Source of the DNA: Bacteroidales bacterium
GTDB lineage: Bacteria; Bacteroidota; Bacteroidia; Bacteroidales; ML635J-15
NCBI GenBank assembly: GCA_031275085.1
Contig: JAISPG010000019.1
Location: 1 to 64,000, forward strand
Direction of reading: 5' to 3'
DNA: 64,000 bases
Numbering within the stretch: the stretch's first letter is position 1; every line of letters starts with the position of its first letter. Shown in pieces: positions 1-9,400 of this stretch. The notes below the pieces were generated by a model, which did no database searches, had not been told where the DNA came from, and worked only from the letters and a program-made list of their open reading frames with translations. Position numbers and translations under genes: made by a program.

Positions 1-53
1 AAGGCTTTGATTTCTTCGGCTGTATAACCTTTGACTTCTAATACTTTGCTCAT
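1..53 (-). CDS. 5' end of an unidentified gene (partial)
   Basis: A minus-strand ATG at 53-51 opens a frame that runs off the left edge after 17 codons (MSKVLEVKGYTAEEIKA). The product cannot be recognised from so few residues. A perfect Bacteroidota -7-like element (TATCTTTG on the minus strand, 70-77) lies 16 bases upstream of the ATG, which supports this as a true gene start divergent from uvrB. Confidence 0.55.
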   Translation of the reverse strand, partial: MSKVLEVKGYTAEEIKA

Positions 54-183
54 AGAATGTTTTTTTTTGCAAAGATAATAAATTAGTGTAATTATTTATC
101 GGAAGTTATATAAAATTTATGGATTTGTTTAAGTCCATATTTTTTGTTAATTTTGTATATATTATTTTTGTTACTTTTCGTAA
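54..183. promoter_or_regulatory. Divergent promoter region between the left-edge gene and uvrB
   Basis: AT-rich gap between two divergent starts. On the minus strand TATCTTTG (70-77) matches the Bacteroides -7 consensus TAnnTTTG. On the plus strand TATTTTTG (163-170) matches it too, with TTTG at 143-146 upstream, but the spacing is 16 rather than the usual 19-21. In DNA this AT-rich such matches occur by chance, so only the general location is reasonably supported. Confidence 0.35.
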
Positions 184-2196
184 ATGGATTTCAAATTAAT
201 TTCAGAATATAAACCTACAGGAGATCAGCCTGAAGCTATCCGCCAGTTATCTGAAGGAGTTTTTAATAATATAAAACATCAAACTCTTTTAGGCGTAACA
301 GGCAGCGGAAAAACTTTTACAATAGCAAATGTTATTCAGAATATAGGCAGACCTATTCTGGTTCTCAGTCATAATAAAACTTTGGCAGCACAATTATATT
401 CTGAGTTTAAGGAATTTTTTCCTGATAATGCTGTAGAATATTTCGTATCTTATTACGATTATTATCAGCCGGAAGCTTATTTACCGGTAACAGATACTTA
501 TATTGAAAAAGATCTGTCAATAAATGAAGAGATTGAAAAATTACGGCTGAGTGCTACCAGTGCGCTGTTGTCGGGTAGGAGAGATGTTATTGTGGTAAGT
601 TCGGTTTCGTGTATTTATGGTATAGGTAATCCTGAAGATTTCCATTCAAATACAATAAACCTTGAAGTAGGGCAGAATTATGGGAGAGATATTTTATTAC
701 GCCATCTGGTCGACAGTCTTTACTTTAGATCGGATATTGAATTTAAAAGAGGTAGTTTCAGGGTTAAGGGAGATACGGTTGATGTTTTTCTGGCGAACCA
801 TGATATTGCCGTAAGAATAATTTTCTGGGATGATGAGATTGAGCAAATATATACTTTTAATCCGTTTACAGGCTATAAAATCGATGAAATAGCTTCAACA
901 AAGATATATCCGGCAAATATTTTCATAACATCTAAAAACAGGGTTCAAAATGCAATTTCACAAATTGAGTTGGATTTAGGTGCTCAGGTCGATTATTTTA
1001 ATAATATTGGAAAACCGTTGGAAGCTAAAAGGTTGAAAAGTCGTGTTACTTATGACCTGGAAATGATCCGTGAATTAGGACATTGTAATGGAATAGAGAA
1101 TTATTCCAGATATTTTGATGGAAGAAAACCCGGCAGCAGACCCTTTTGCCTGATAGATTATTTTCCTGAAGATTTTGTAACGGTTATTGATGAAAGTCAT
1201 GTTACAGTTTCCCAAATTACAGCAATGTATGGTGGTGACAGGTCAAGAAAGGAAAATCTGGTAAATTACGGATTCAGATTACCGGCGGCAATTGATAACA
1301 GACCATTGAAATTTGAAGAATTTACTTCTTTAATGAATCAAATTATTTATGTTAGTGCAACTCCGGCTGATTATGAACTTGAAAGATCGGAAGGTGTTGT
1401 AGTTGAGCAGGTTATCAGGCCTACCGGATTGCTGGATCCTGTTATAGAGGTGAGAAGCTCTCAGAACCAGATCGATGACCTGATGTATGAAATACAAGAA
1501 AGGGCTGAAAAAGATGAAAGAGTTTTAGTAACGACTTTAACCAAACGTATGGCTGAGGAGTTGACAAAATATCTGACAAAATATCATGTTCGTTGCCGGT
1601 ATATTCATTCTGATATTGACACTATTGAGAGAGTACAAATATTATCGGATCTGCGTGCAGGATTATTTGATGTTTTGGTTGGAGTTAACCTTTTGCGTGA
1701 AGGTCTTGATCTTCCGGAAGTTTCTCTTGTAGCAATAATAGATGCAGATAAGGAAGGTTTTTTGAGATCGGAACGATCTCTTACTCAGACCGCCGGCAGA
1801 GCAGCAAGACATATTAATGGTAAAGTTATTATGTATGCGGATAAAATTACCGGTTCAATGCAGAAAACTATTGATGAAACAAACAGAAGAAGAGAAAAGC
1901 AGTTGAAATATAACCATGAAAATAATATAATACCGACACAAATAATAAAGTCTCAAAGGAATATTATAGGAAAAAAGAAAGAATACGAACTTATACCTTA
2001 TTCATACGAAAATACAGAAGCGAGTGTTGCTGCAGATCCGGTTGTAAAGTATATGGATGCAAAGGCGCTTGAAAAAGCGATAAAAAATACAAAAAAACAA
2101 ATGGAAGCTGCTGCTGCCAAACTTGATTTTATTGAAGCAGCCCGTTTACGCGATGAGATGTATGTTTATGAGAATTTATTGAAGGAAAGAAAGTAG
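184..2196 (+). CDS. uvrB: UvrABC system protein B (excision repair helicase subunit)
   Basis: UvrB is the damage-verification subunit of nucleotide excision repair. UvrA loads it on DNA and it recruits UvrC for dual incision in the cytoplasm. The 670-residue length is typical. The start MDFKLISEYKPTGDQPEAI is the standard UvrB N-terminus. Walker A GVTGSGKT lies at residues 37-44, followed by the damage-probing beta-hairpin region with the YYDYYQPEAY signature near residue 95. The helicase motif QTAGRAARH is in the second RecA-like domain, and the last ~40 residues form the UVR (UvrC-binding) helical hairpin ending DFIEAARLRDEMYVYENLL. It appears to stand alone, with a divergent gene on the left and a convergent permease gene on the right. 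No frameshift or missing motif was seen. Confidence 0.98.
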   Translation: MDFKLISEYKPTGDQPEAIRQLSEGVFNNIKHQTLLGVTGSGKTFTIANVIQNIGRPILVLSHNKTLAAQLYSEFKEFFPDNAVEYFVSYYDYYQPEAYLPVTDTYIEKDLSINEEIEKLRLSATSALLSGRRDVIVVSSVSCIYGIGNPEDFHSNTINLEVGQNYGRDILLRHLVDSLYFRSDIEFKRGSFRVKGDTVDVFLANHDIAVRIIFWDDEIEQIYTFNPFTGYKIDEIASTKIYPANIFITSKNRVQNAISQIELDLGAQVDYFNNIGKPLEAKRLKSRVTYDLEMIRELGHCNGIENYSRYFDGRKPGSRPFCLIDYFPEDFVTVIDESHVTVSQITAMYGGDRSRKENLVNYGFRLPAAIDNRPLKFEEFTSLMNQIIYVSATPADYELERSEGVVVEQVIRPTGLLDPVIEVRSSQNQIDDLMYEIQERAEKDERVLVTTLTKRMAEELTKYLTKYHVRCRYIHSDIDTIERVQILSDLRAGLFDVLVGVNLLREGLDLPEVSLVAIIDADKEGFLRSERSLTQTAGRAARHINGKVIMYADKITGSMQKTIDETNRRREKQLKYNHENNIIPTQIIKSQRNIIGKKKEYELIPYSYENTEASVAADPVVKYMDAKALEKAIKNTKKQMEAAAAKLDFIEAARLRDEMYVYENLLKERK

Positions 2197-2342
2197 GTTT
2201 TATAAATTGGAAATATCTGATTTCTGGTATTTATTTTTGATTTGGTTTGTTTCGGCTTGGTTCGACTCCGCTCTCCAACCCGCCGCTCAGTAGCCGACAC
2301 TCAGGTAACAGCTCATCAATCCGGTTTTTCATTTATTTTAGA
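2197..2342. other. Convergent intergenic gap with a GC-richer island
   Basis: Gap between the convergent uvrB and permease genes. Most of it is AT-rich, but about 2250-2330 is noticeably GC-richer and contains GGTTCGACTCCGCTC-type sequence. This resembles half of the dispersed TTCGACTCCGCTCAG palindromic repeats common in Bacteroidota genomes. No complete hairpin terminator and no gene was seen. Confidence 0.4.
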
Positions 2343-3608
2343 TTATACATGATTCATTGCAATTACGGGATCTAACTTTGAAGCCTGTCGTGCCGGAGCA
2401 TAACCACTGATTATTCCTATTATAATTGAGATCATTGTTCCTGTGATAATATTTTTAATGCTTAATGTCATTTCAAATGGCATTACGGAAGAAGCAAGAA
2501 GCATGAGCAAACTTACAAGAACAAGTCCGATTATGCCTCCGACAAGACATAATACTATTGCTTCAGTAAGAAATTGAATCATAATTAAATAAGATTTTGC
2601 TCCTATAGCTTTCTGTATTCCTATTTGTTTTGTCCGTTCCTTTACGGATACAAACATTATATTTGCAATTCCAAAACCTCCGACAAGAATTGCAAAACCT
2701 CCGATAATTATTCCTCCGAGATCGAACATCCTGAATACTCTGTCAAGTATCTTTGTGAACATACTCGGTTGATTTATGGCAAAATCGTTTTCTTCCATTG
2801 GACGAAGTTTACGTATATTCCTCATTAATATTGTTATTTCTTCTTTTAACATATCAATACTAATGCCTTCTTTTGGCGTAACCATTATGTAGGGGTTGAG
2901 ATTAGGGCTTTCAATATTATAAAGATTTTTTCCATAGTTTAACGGTATGATAACAGTTTCGTCCGTTCCGTCATCAGATGTTTCCGTTCCTGTTTTTTTT
3001 AATACTCCAACAATATTGGCTTTTCGATTGCCTATTTTTATATATTTTCCAATGGGATCTGAATTGGGATATAATTTTTCAGCAATATTATGTCCTATTA
3101 TTGCAACGTTTGAGCCAATGCTTGATTCTATCTGAGAAAAATATCTGCCTTTTTCTATTTCGATATATCTGGCTTTATCGTACTCGTGGGAATATATGCC
3201 TACTGTCGAATTATTTAAAGATTTGTCTTCGTAGCTCACAGATTGACGGGTAGAAGCTCCAAATACTATATATCCTGCAGTTGTTGAGACTTCTTTGAGT
3301 TTTTCAGCTTCCCACATTTTTGGCAGAGGACGATTCATATATTTCCACCATGGATATTCTCCGTCTTCTGCTATTTCTTCTTCTGCTAATCCCCAGGGCC
3401 ATTTTTGTATGTATAAGATATCTCCACCCAATGTTGCAAAACTTTCCCGTATTGATCTTTCTATGGAATCAATTGTAGCCATCACGGAAATTATGCAAAA
3501 TATTCCTATGGTAATTCCAAGCAACGACAGGAAAGTCCTGAGTTTATTGTTTATAAGTGATGACAGTGCAAATAAAATGCTGTCGTAAATTAATCTTAGA
3601 ACAACCAC
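2343..3608 (-). CDS. ABC transporter permease, MacB/FtsX family
   Basis: Inner-membrane permease subunit of a MacB/LolC-type exporter. The family uses mechanotransmission from a separate ATPase to move lipoproteins, peptides or drugs across or out of the inner membrane. The 421-residue protein has the expected layout: one N-terminal transmembrane helix (about residues 20-45), a MacB_PCD periplasmic domain (about 45-270), then three C-terminal helices forming the FtsX domain (about 295-415). The FtsX signature region reads FVSVKERTKQIGIQKAIGAK. It ends with ARQASKLDPVIAMNHV, the usual APARRASRLDPVEALR-like tail. No ATP-binding partner or periplasmic adaptor is encoded next to it, so the substrate cannot be inferred. 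It may work with an ATPase encoded elsewhere. Confidence 0.9.
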   Translation of the reverse strand: MVVLRLIYDSILFALSSLINNKLRTFLSLLGITIGIFCIISVMATIDSIERSIRESFATLGGDILYIQKWPWGLAEEEIAEDGEYPWWKYMNRPLPKMWEAEKLKEVSTTAGYIVFGASTRQSVSYEDKSLNNSTVGIYSHEYDKARYIEIEKGRYFSQIESSIGSNVAIIGHNIAEKLYPNSDPIGKYIKIGNRKANIVGVLKKTGTETSDDGTDETVIIPLNYGKNLYNIESPNLNPYIMVTPKEGISIDMLKEEITILMRNIRKLRPMEENDFAINQPSMFTKILDRVFRMFDLGGIIIGGFAILVGGFGIANIMFVSVKERTKQIGIQKAIGAKSYLIMIQFLTEAIVLCLVGGIIGLVLVSLLMLLASSVMPFEMTLSIKNIITGTMISIIIGIISGYAPARQASKLDPVIAMNHV

Positions 3609-3750
3609 TTCTTGTAAATATTTTTAACAAATATATTTATTTATTGCCAAATGTAATGCCATTTAAAGAAAAAATCAGCCTTTTGATTATTATAGTAAGA
3701 ATTTTTTTGTGTAAGTCATTAAGTATTTTGGGGATAATGTAGAATATAAT

Positions 3751-3791
3751 CCCCTCACAGGAGTTTTGCATTGCAAAACTCCTGTGAGGGG
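3751..3791. repeat. Perfect 41-bp palindrome (20-bp arms, 1-base centre)
   Basis: Bases 3751-3770 (beginning CCCCTCACAGGAG) are the exact reverse complement of 3772-3791, with a single T at 3771 between the arms. It sits in the 215-bp gap between the sigma factor gene (ending at 3824) and the permease start (3608), both on the minus strand. It could be a strong transcription barrier after the sigma gene, but no long T-run follows on the minus strand, so it is not a standard terminator. A mobile palindromic repeat is the alternative. Confidence 0.85.
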
Positions 3792-3823
3792 AGCTTCAAG
3801 AGATAATTAAAAAACAGTCCTGA

Positions 3824-4324
3824 TTATCTGAAATCCTGTAAATTTTCTGTTAGAATACGTCTGGCCAGAAATATTCTACTTTTTACAGTACCAATGGGAA
3901 TCTTAATCTTATTTGAAATTTCTTTATACTTAAATCCGTCTAAAAACATTTTAAAAGGAGTTTTATATTCTTCGGCTAAATTTTCTATAACCTTATTGAT
4001 ATTATTTGCATTTATTTTTGAATCCGTACTTTCCATTTCCGATAATCTATTTTTTAAAATGTATTCTTCTTTTATCTCTTCATTTATTTTATTTTTGGAA
4101 GATAGTTTTGTTATTTGATTTAAATAAGTATTTCGTAGGATTGTGAAAAGCCATGCTTTTATATTTTTATCAACCGTATACCTATCCTGATATAATATTG
4201 CTTTCAAAAATGTTTCCTGTACGAGGTCTTTTGCGTCTTCGTAATTCCTGGTTAGGTTCATGGCAAAGATATGTAGACTGTTTTCGAATGTCAGTATTTT
4301 TTTGCTAAATTCATCTGTATTCAT
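3824..4324 (-). CDS. RNA polymerase ECF-type sigma factor
   Basis: Sigma-70 family protein of the extracytoplasmic-function group, which directs RNA polymerase to a small regulon. It has 166 residues, normal for ECF. Region 2 is at about residues 13-75, with NYEDAKDLVQETFLKAI (the conserved D-A-xD-LVQETF motif) and a region 2.4-like segment KAWLFTILRNTYLNQ. Region 4 is at about 110-158, with a helix-turn-helix reading YKEISNKIKIPIGTVKSRIFLARR. It is the last gene of a long minus-strand cluster of surface proteins, 22 bases after the OmpA-type gene, so co-transcription is likely. No anti-sigma gene is adjacent. A role in controlling the upstream surface-protein operon or envelope stress is inference from position only. 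Confidence 0.93.
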   Translation of the reverse strand: MNTDEFSKKILTFENSLHIFAMNLTRNYEDAKDLVQETFLKAILYQDRYTVDKNIKAWLFTILRNTYLNQITKLSSKNKINEEIKEEYILKNRLSEMESTDSKINANNINKVIENLAEEYKTPFKMFLDGFKYKEISNKIKIPIGTVKSRIFLARRILTENLQDFR

Positions 4325-4346
4325 AATATAAATTTTTAAAGGTTAA

Positions 4347-6413
4347 TTATTGATTACTTTCAATTTGTTTTTTCATTTCTTCAAGATTTTTAGATGCTTC
4401 TTTTACTCCTGCTTTTATTGCTTTTTCAAAGAATTCTTCTGCCAGGATGTATTGTTTTTGTTCGGCATAAGCAACACCAATATTATTCCATGTTTCCGGA
4501 AGATCAATATTTTCTAATCTGGATATGCCCCTATTGTAGGCGCCGTCTTCTATATCTAATGCTGCAACATTATTTTGTGCGATAGGATCATCCGGATACA
4601 TTCGAACAGCAATATCAAATGTTTCTTTAAATTCTTTACTTCCTGACGGATAACTATTGGCAACAAGGAACATTTCATTCAGGCTTAAATATTGAGGTTT
4701 CGTCTTTATCATTTGTTTTGCTTCTTCAATATTAAATGCTCTTGCAATGTAAGCTATGGTATATTCATTGCGACGAAGCCTTGGGAAATAATCGTTAAGT
4801 AGTATTCTGTATGTACTTCCACCTGATAATTCTTTCAATTTTGTTCTAATCCTGTCCGGATTATTTTCGGTATCTAATATTTTTAGTATCATGGCCCTAT
4901 CCTGAATATTTGCTTCTTCAATGATTTTACGGAATTCTTTCCAATCTTCACCTTCCCATTCAACATCCAGATATCTTGGATCTATTCCATAATTATCCTG
5001 TAAATATTTTACAAATGCTTTTGCCCTTTGTTCAGATAGTGTCATATTGTTTTGCGTATTGCCATCGGGAGAAGAATAGCCGATTATCTTGAATTTCGTT
5101 ACGGTAAGATTAGTATCTTTTTGGATTTCTGTAATAATCTTATCTATTTCTCTTAAAACCTCTTCGTTATTTTTGTAATTTTGAAGAATCTCAGATTTTG
5201 CGACTTCAAAGTTAAGATTGGCAGAATATGTGTCGCTTCTTTGTTTTACTTCTTCGGCAGGCGGAATAACGTAGCTTAGTGTATATGAAGGTTCGTAAAT
5301 AACAGGCTGCGCCTTTTCGACTTCTTTTATCAAAGTGTCGACAATAATTCTTTCAATATATACTGTGTCTACAGTAGCTTGTTTTTCAGATTTGTTTAAT
5401 TTTATTCTTATTCCGATTTTTGCACCGTAAGAAAATAAATTAGCTTTATCTATCTTGTCGGAGTTTACCATTCCACTGTATTCTATGTTTTTCCCTACAT
5501 AATTTGTATTTCCTGAAAGATATTTTTCCGGTGCAATGAATAATGGTTTGGATTCACCTTTTTTTACATTATTAAATCCATAATCGATAAATGCTCCCAA
5601 CATCATATCAACACGAGGACTCAGTCCGAATATTAACCCTAATCCTGCGGTGCCGGCTATGCTCATTTTTATGTTAATATCGTCATTCCAGCCTAATCTT
5701 TCATTGGGATTATGTATACTTCCAAAACTATGATATACAAGCGATGGGTTGTTTGGAGAACCTAAATCCATTCCGGCACTATTATAGTATCCTGAAACAT
5801 TCAATTTTTCATCGTTATAATATTTTCCATCAATGACTTCGTATTTAGCTTTTATAGGGATCTGAAACTTGGCTCCTAAGTTAAAGTACATTCCAATTTT
5901 CTCTTTTTTACCGAATTTAGTTTGGTATTGAAGTAAAACAGGAATTTCAAAAAAATAAGCAATTTGTCTTTCCTGCCAGTTTGCTAGTCTTACTCTTAAT
6001 TCATAATCAACAGGCCCTCCTGATATATTATCATCATCTATTTGGATGCCTAAACTCAGGAATTCATTTTCAACAAAATCTCCTTTGTATTTACCTGTTG
6101 ATTTGTAATAAGAAGCGCCGAGTCCGGCACCTATTCCCCAGTTTTTATTGAAATAGTATGAGTATCCGATTATTGCATTTCCTCCTAATTTAATAAGGTT
6201 TGTTCCGTCGGAAGTTAGGCCTTGCAGGGTATAGTTTAATCCGGTTGGACCTATGCCGGCTCCGATAGTTAAATATGAGCCTTTGTCCTGTATTTTTTTC
6301 TGCTCATTATTTGTTTGTAAAGTGTCAGCTTGTACTTTATCTGTAGTTGCATCCTGGGCAGTAATTAAAATCACACTACAAACAAATAATATAATTAAAC
6401 TTATTTTTTTCAT
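4347..6413 (-). CDS. Outer-membrane beta-barrel / OmpA / TPR protein
   Basis: Predicted outer-membrane protein of 688 residues with three parts. A signal peptide (MKKISLIILFVCSVILITAQ) is followed by a PorT/OMP_b-brl-like barrel (about 45-345, many alternating strands with GYSYYFNKNWGIGAGLG-type repeats). A short TVDTVYIERIIVDTL linker leads to an OmpA-like peptidoglycan-binding domain (about 395-510, with GYSSPDGNTQNNMTLSEQRA and a following VxYL helix). The C-terminal ~100 residues hold TPR-like helices (about 615-685). It probably ties the outer membrane to peptidoglycan and could serve as assembly partner for the large secreted proteins encoded just upstream, since SprB-type adhesins usually travel with an outer-membrane partner; that role is inferred. 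It lies 51 bases after the T9SS-sorted gene and 22 bases before the sigma factor. Confidence 0.85.
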   Translation of the reverse strand: MKKISLIILFVCSVILITAQDATTDKVQADTLQTNNEQKKIQDKGSYLTIGAGIGPTGLNYTLQGLTSDGTNLIKLGGNAIIGYSYYFNKNWGIGAGLGASYYKSTGKYKGDFVENEFLSLGIQIDDDNISGGPVDYELRVRLANWQERQIAYFFEIPVLLQYQTKFGKKEKIGMYFNLGAKFQIPIKAKYEVIDGKYYNDEKLNVSGYYNSAGMDLGSPNNPSLVYHSFGSIHNPNERLGWNDDINIKMSIAGTAGLGLIFGLSPRVDMMLGAFIDYGFNNVKKGESKPLFIAPEKYLSGNTNYVGKNIEYSGMVNSDKIDKANLFSYGAKIGIRIKLNKSEKQATVDTVYIERIIVDTLIKEVEKAQPVIYEPSYTLSYVIPPAEEVKQRSDTYSANLNFEVAKSEILQNYKNNEEVLREIDKIITEIQKDTNLTVTKFKIIGYSSPDGNTQNNMTLSEQRAKAFVKYLQDNYGIDPRYLDVEWEGEDWKEFRKIIEEANIQDRAMILKILDTENNPDRIRTKLKELSGGSTYRILLNDYFPRLRRNEYTIAYIARAFNIEEAKQMIKTKPQYLSLNEMFLVANSYPSGSKEFKETFDIAVRMYPDDPIAQNNVAALDIEDGAYNRGISRLENIDLPETWNNIGVAYAEQKQYILAEEFFEKAIKAGVKEASKNLEEMKKQIESNQ

Positions 6414-6464
6414 TTCTTTATATTTTTAATTAAATATCATATTTTTATTTTCAGTTAATTTCAA

Positions 6465-9400
6465 TTATCTGCCGACTACGAAATGTTCGGTTATAACTTG
6501 TTTTGTTTTTGTTATAACTCTTGCCGTATAAGAGCCTTCTGACATAGGTGCATTGATTTCTGTTATGGGACCTGTTATAATACTTCTGCTTACTAATTTT
6601 CCTGCTACATCATATATTTCTAAATATGCATTTTCTATGTCAAATTCATCTGTTTGTATTTCAATTATAAGATTAGACGATGCTTCTACAGGATTAGGAT
6701 ATAGTGATATAATTGTATTTTTTTCTGTTTCAAATGTTTTTGGACATGTTTCTACAAATGTGCCATCAGAATAATAGCATCTTACAAAATATGTTCCGTT
6801 GAAACCATATTCATTTCCGTAATATTGTGCATAACCGTCGGTTGTTATAGGTTGACCGTTTTTATACCACTGAAAGCTGGAAAATATATGATCAGGATCG
6901 TTAACGTAAAGTACATTATCCCATTTTATGTTGATTGAAACTATATTTTGACTTACATTTACTTTTGTACTGGATAAAGTCATACAGTTATTATTTATTT
7001 CAACATAATATTCACCGTCTGAATCAGTGCTGTATTCAAAGGAATAGTTAGAAGAATTTGCTCCATATATGGCAATATTGTTGTGATACCATTGATACTC
7101 CAGATTTTCAGCATCAGTCACGACGGAAAGTACTACTATTGTATTTTCATCACAAATATTCGTGATTGATTCGGGTTGTTTAACAATACTGAAAGGTTTT
7201 TCAAATCCTATTTCAAAAGGATACGAGTTTGTACAAAATTCGCTGTTAATATTTATTGTTCCCTGATAAGTACCGGAATAAATATTTTCAGGTATTGGTA
7301 TTGATATTTTATCAGAAGGTAATTCTGTAAATTGTACTTGATCCCGAAAACCAGCAGAAATAGCTGCAGGATTGAATATTATATTATATTCTAATGTTTC
7401 GCCGGAATGTGCTGTATATGAAATATCTACAGAATTATCGCCTGAGCATGCAGTGTGGCGATATGGCATATTAATTTCAGGAGCAGGGTAAACAGTTATA
7501 AGCATAATACTGCTGCTTTCACACTCTATATTATTTACAATATATTTGTTTGTGATTTTATACCTTGCAAAAACAGTCTGATCATTTGTGTTTTTTGCCG
7601 TAAAAGCTGGCAATGATCCAAAACCCGACATTGGTAATCCGATATCAATCCCATCTAAGTTTGTCCACGAATAAGAATTATCTAATTGGAATGCCGCAAC
7701 GTTTTCTCCTTCACAAAGTTTTAAATCGGGAACCTGTATCATTGCATTTCCCGGGAGTATAGTTATAGAGAAAGGTTTGCTGTGCCCTTCGCATGAATTA
7801 TATACAGGAGTAACTAAATATGATGCTGATAAAACAGTATTTCCTTCATTATACAAGATCTGTGAAAGAATATTCCCTTCACCTGAGGCTGCTAATCCCG
7901 GAATTTGTCCTGATGTTCTTATCCATCTGAATGTAACGTTTTCTACATTGGATGTAAATATGATCTCGTCTAAGGCGTTGCTAGAACAAATTACCTGATC
8001 TTCAATGTTAACATTAACACTAATTTCCGGTAATATTGTTATGCTAAATTCAATAGTGTCCTGATTATTACAAGACATGTTGGCATAATTATAATCTGCT
8101 GTAACTTTATAATTAGCAGAAATAGGGGTTGTTTCCGCTAATGCCGTGAAACCCGGTATAATATTATACCCCTCTTCCGGTAATCCTTCAATTATATTTC
8201 CGCCTGACCGGAACCATTTGTAGTTAGCTTCCGGGATATTACCTGTAAATAAGTAAGGTTCAACCTGAGTTCCATAGCAATATACCATGTCATTCACCGG
8301 AGCAACTACTGGAGTAGGATTAACTGTAATTAAGAATGTTTCAATTATTTGTGGACAAGCATTAACATTATGTATATACTCAACTTCATAAACATCAATT
8401 AAAGGATATATTCCTGAATTTTCGGCAGTGAATGAAGGTATAGTATTTATACCATAGGCTTGAGGTAACCCAAGATCCTGGCCAATGACCCTTCTCCAGT
8501 AAAATGAAGTCTCTTCGGATATTGTACCTTCAAAAGTAAATTCATTGACTATTTCGCCATCACAGAATACAAAGTTCTGTAAATTTGTAATTTCAGGCAA
8601 CGGCTTTATAAATACTGTAATAGCCCTACGGGAGTTACTTTCGCATATGCCATTCACTTTAGCTGCATAATAAGTGTGTCCGTCGACCAAAGGGGTAGTG
8701 GGATCTAGCCTGTTTTCTGATGTAGAATTGTCGTACCAAACTATTTCGCCTCCTTCTATCTGGATATCTGCTATGGTTGCTGCATTGCAAAATTCCTGAG
8801 GTGAGGTAGCTACAGGGGAATCCAGATAATTGATATTTATGGTTATTCCTGTACGGATATTGCTTTCACAATCGCCATCAGATTGAACAGCGTAATAAGT
8901 TGTTCCATTAACTAATAATGTTGATATGTCTAACTCCACATCAGAATCTGGAGAACTATACCATTTAATCCCTGAACCGGTTACTATTATGTCTGAGATT
9001 GTATTTCCTTCACACAACTCTTGGTTTGTATCAGCAATTACTTCCGGCGCATAATCAATCGAAATTACTACCGGAGTACGTGTTGTACTTTCACAATCGC
9101 CGGCTCTTCTGGCAGCGTAATATGTTGTGTTATCAGATAAAACAGTATTAGAGGAAAGTTGAGTATCTCCGGTTTGTGAAGCATACCAAATTATTTGATT
9201 GCCTGATACTGCTATATTGCTTAAAACGGCACCCGGACAGAAATGTTGCGGAGATGCTATTACTGGCGGTTCTACCAGATTGTCTCCAATGTAAACGAGA
9301 ACAGAGGTGCGATCGGTACTTTCACATGTGCCGGTATTTTTAACAGCATAATATGTTGTTCCTGTAGATAATTGAGTATTAATAGGTAAAATATTATTAT

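Noticed and set aside
2250-2330. GGTTCGACTCC resembles a tRNA T-loop
   Set aside because: The flanking bases do not form a T-stem, and no acceptor, D or anticodon arm can be found. It fits a dispersed Bacteroidota repeat better.
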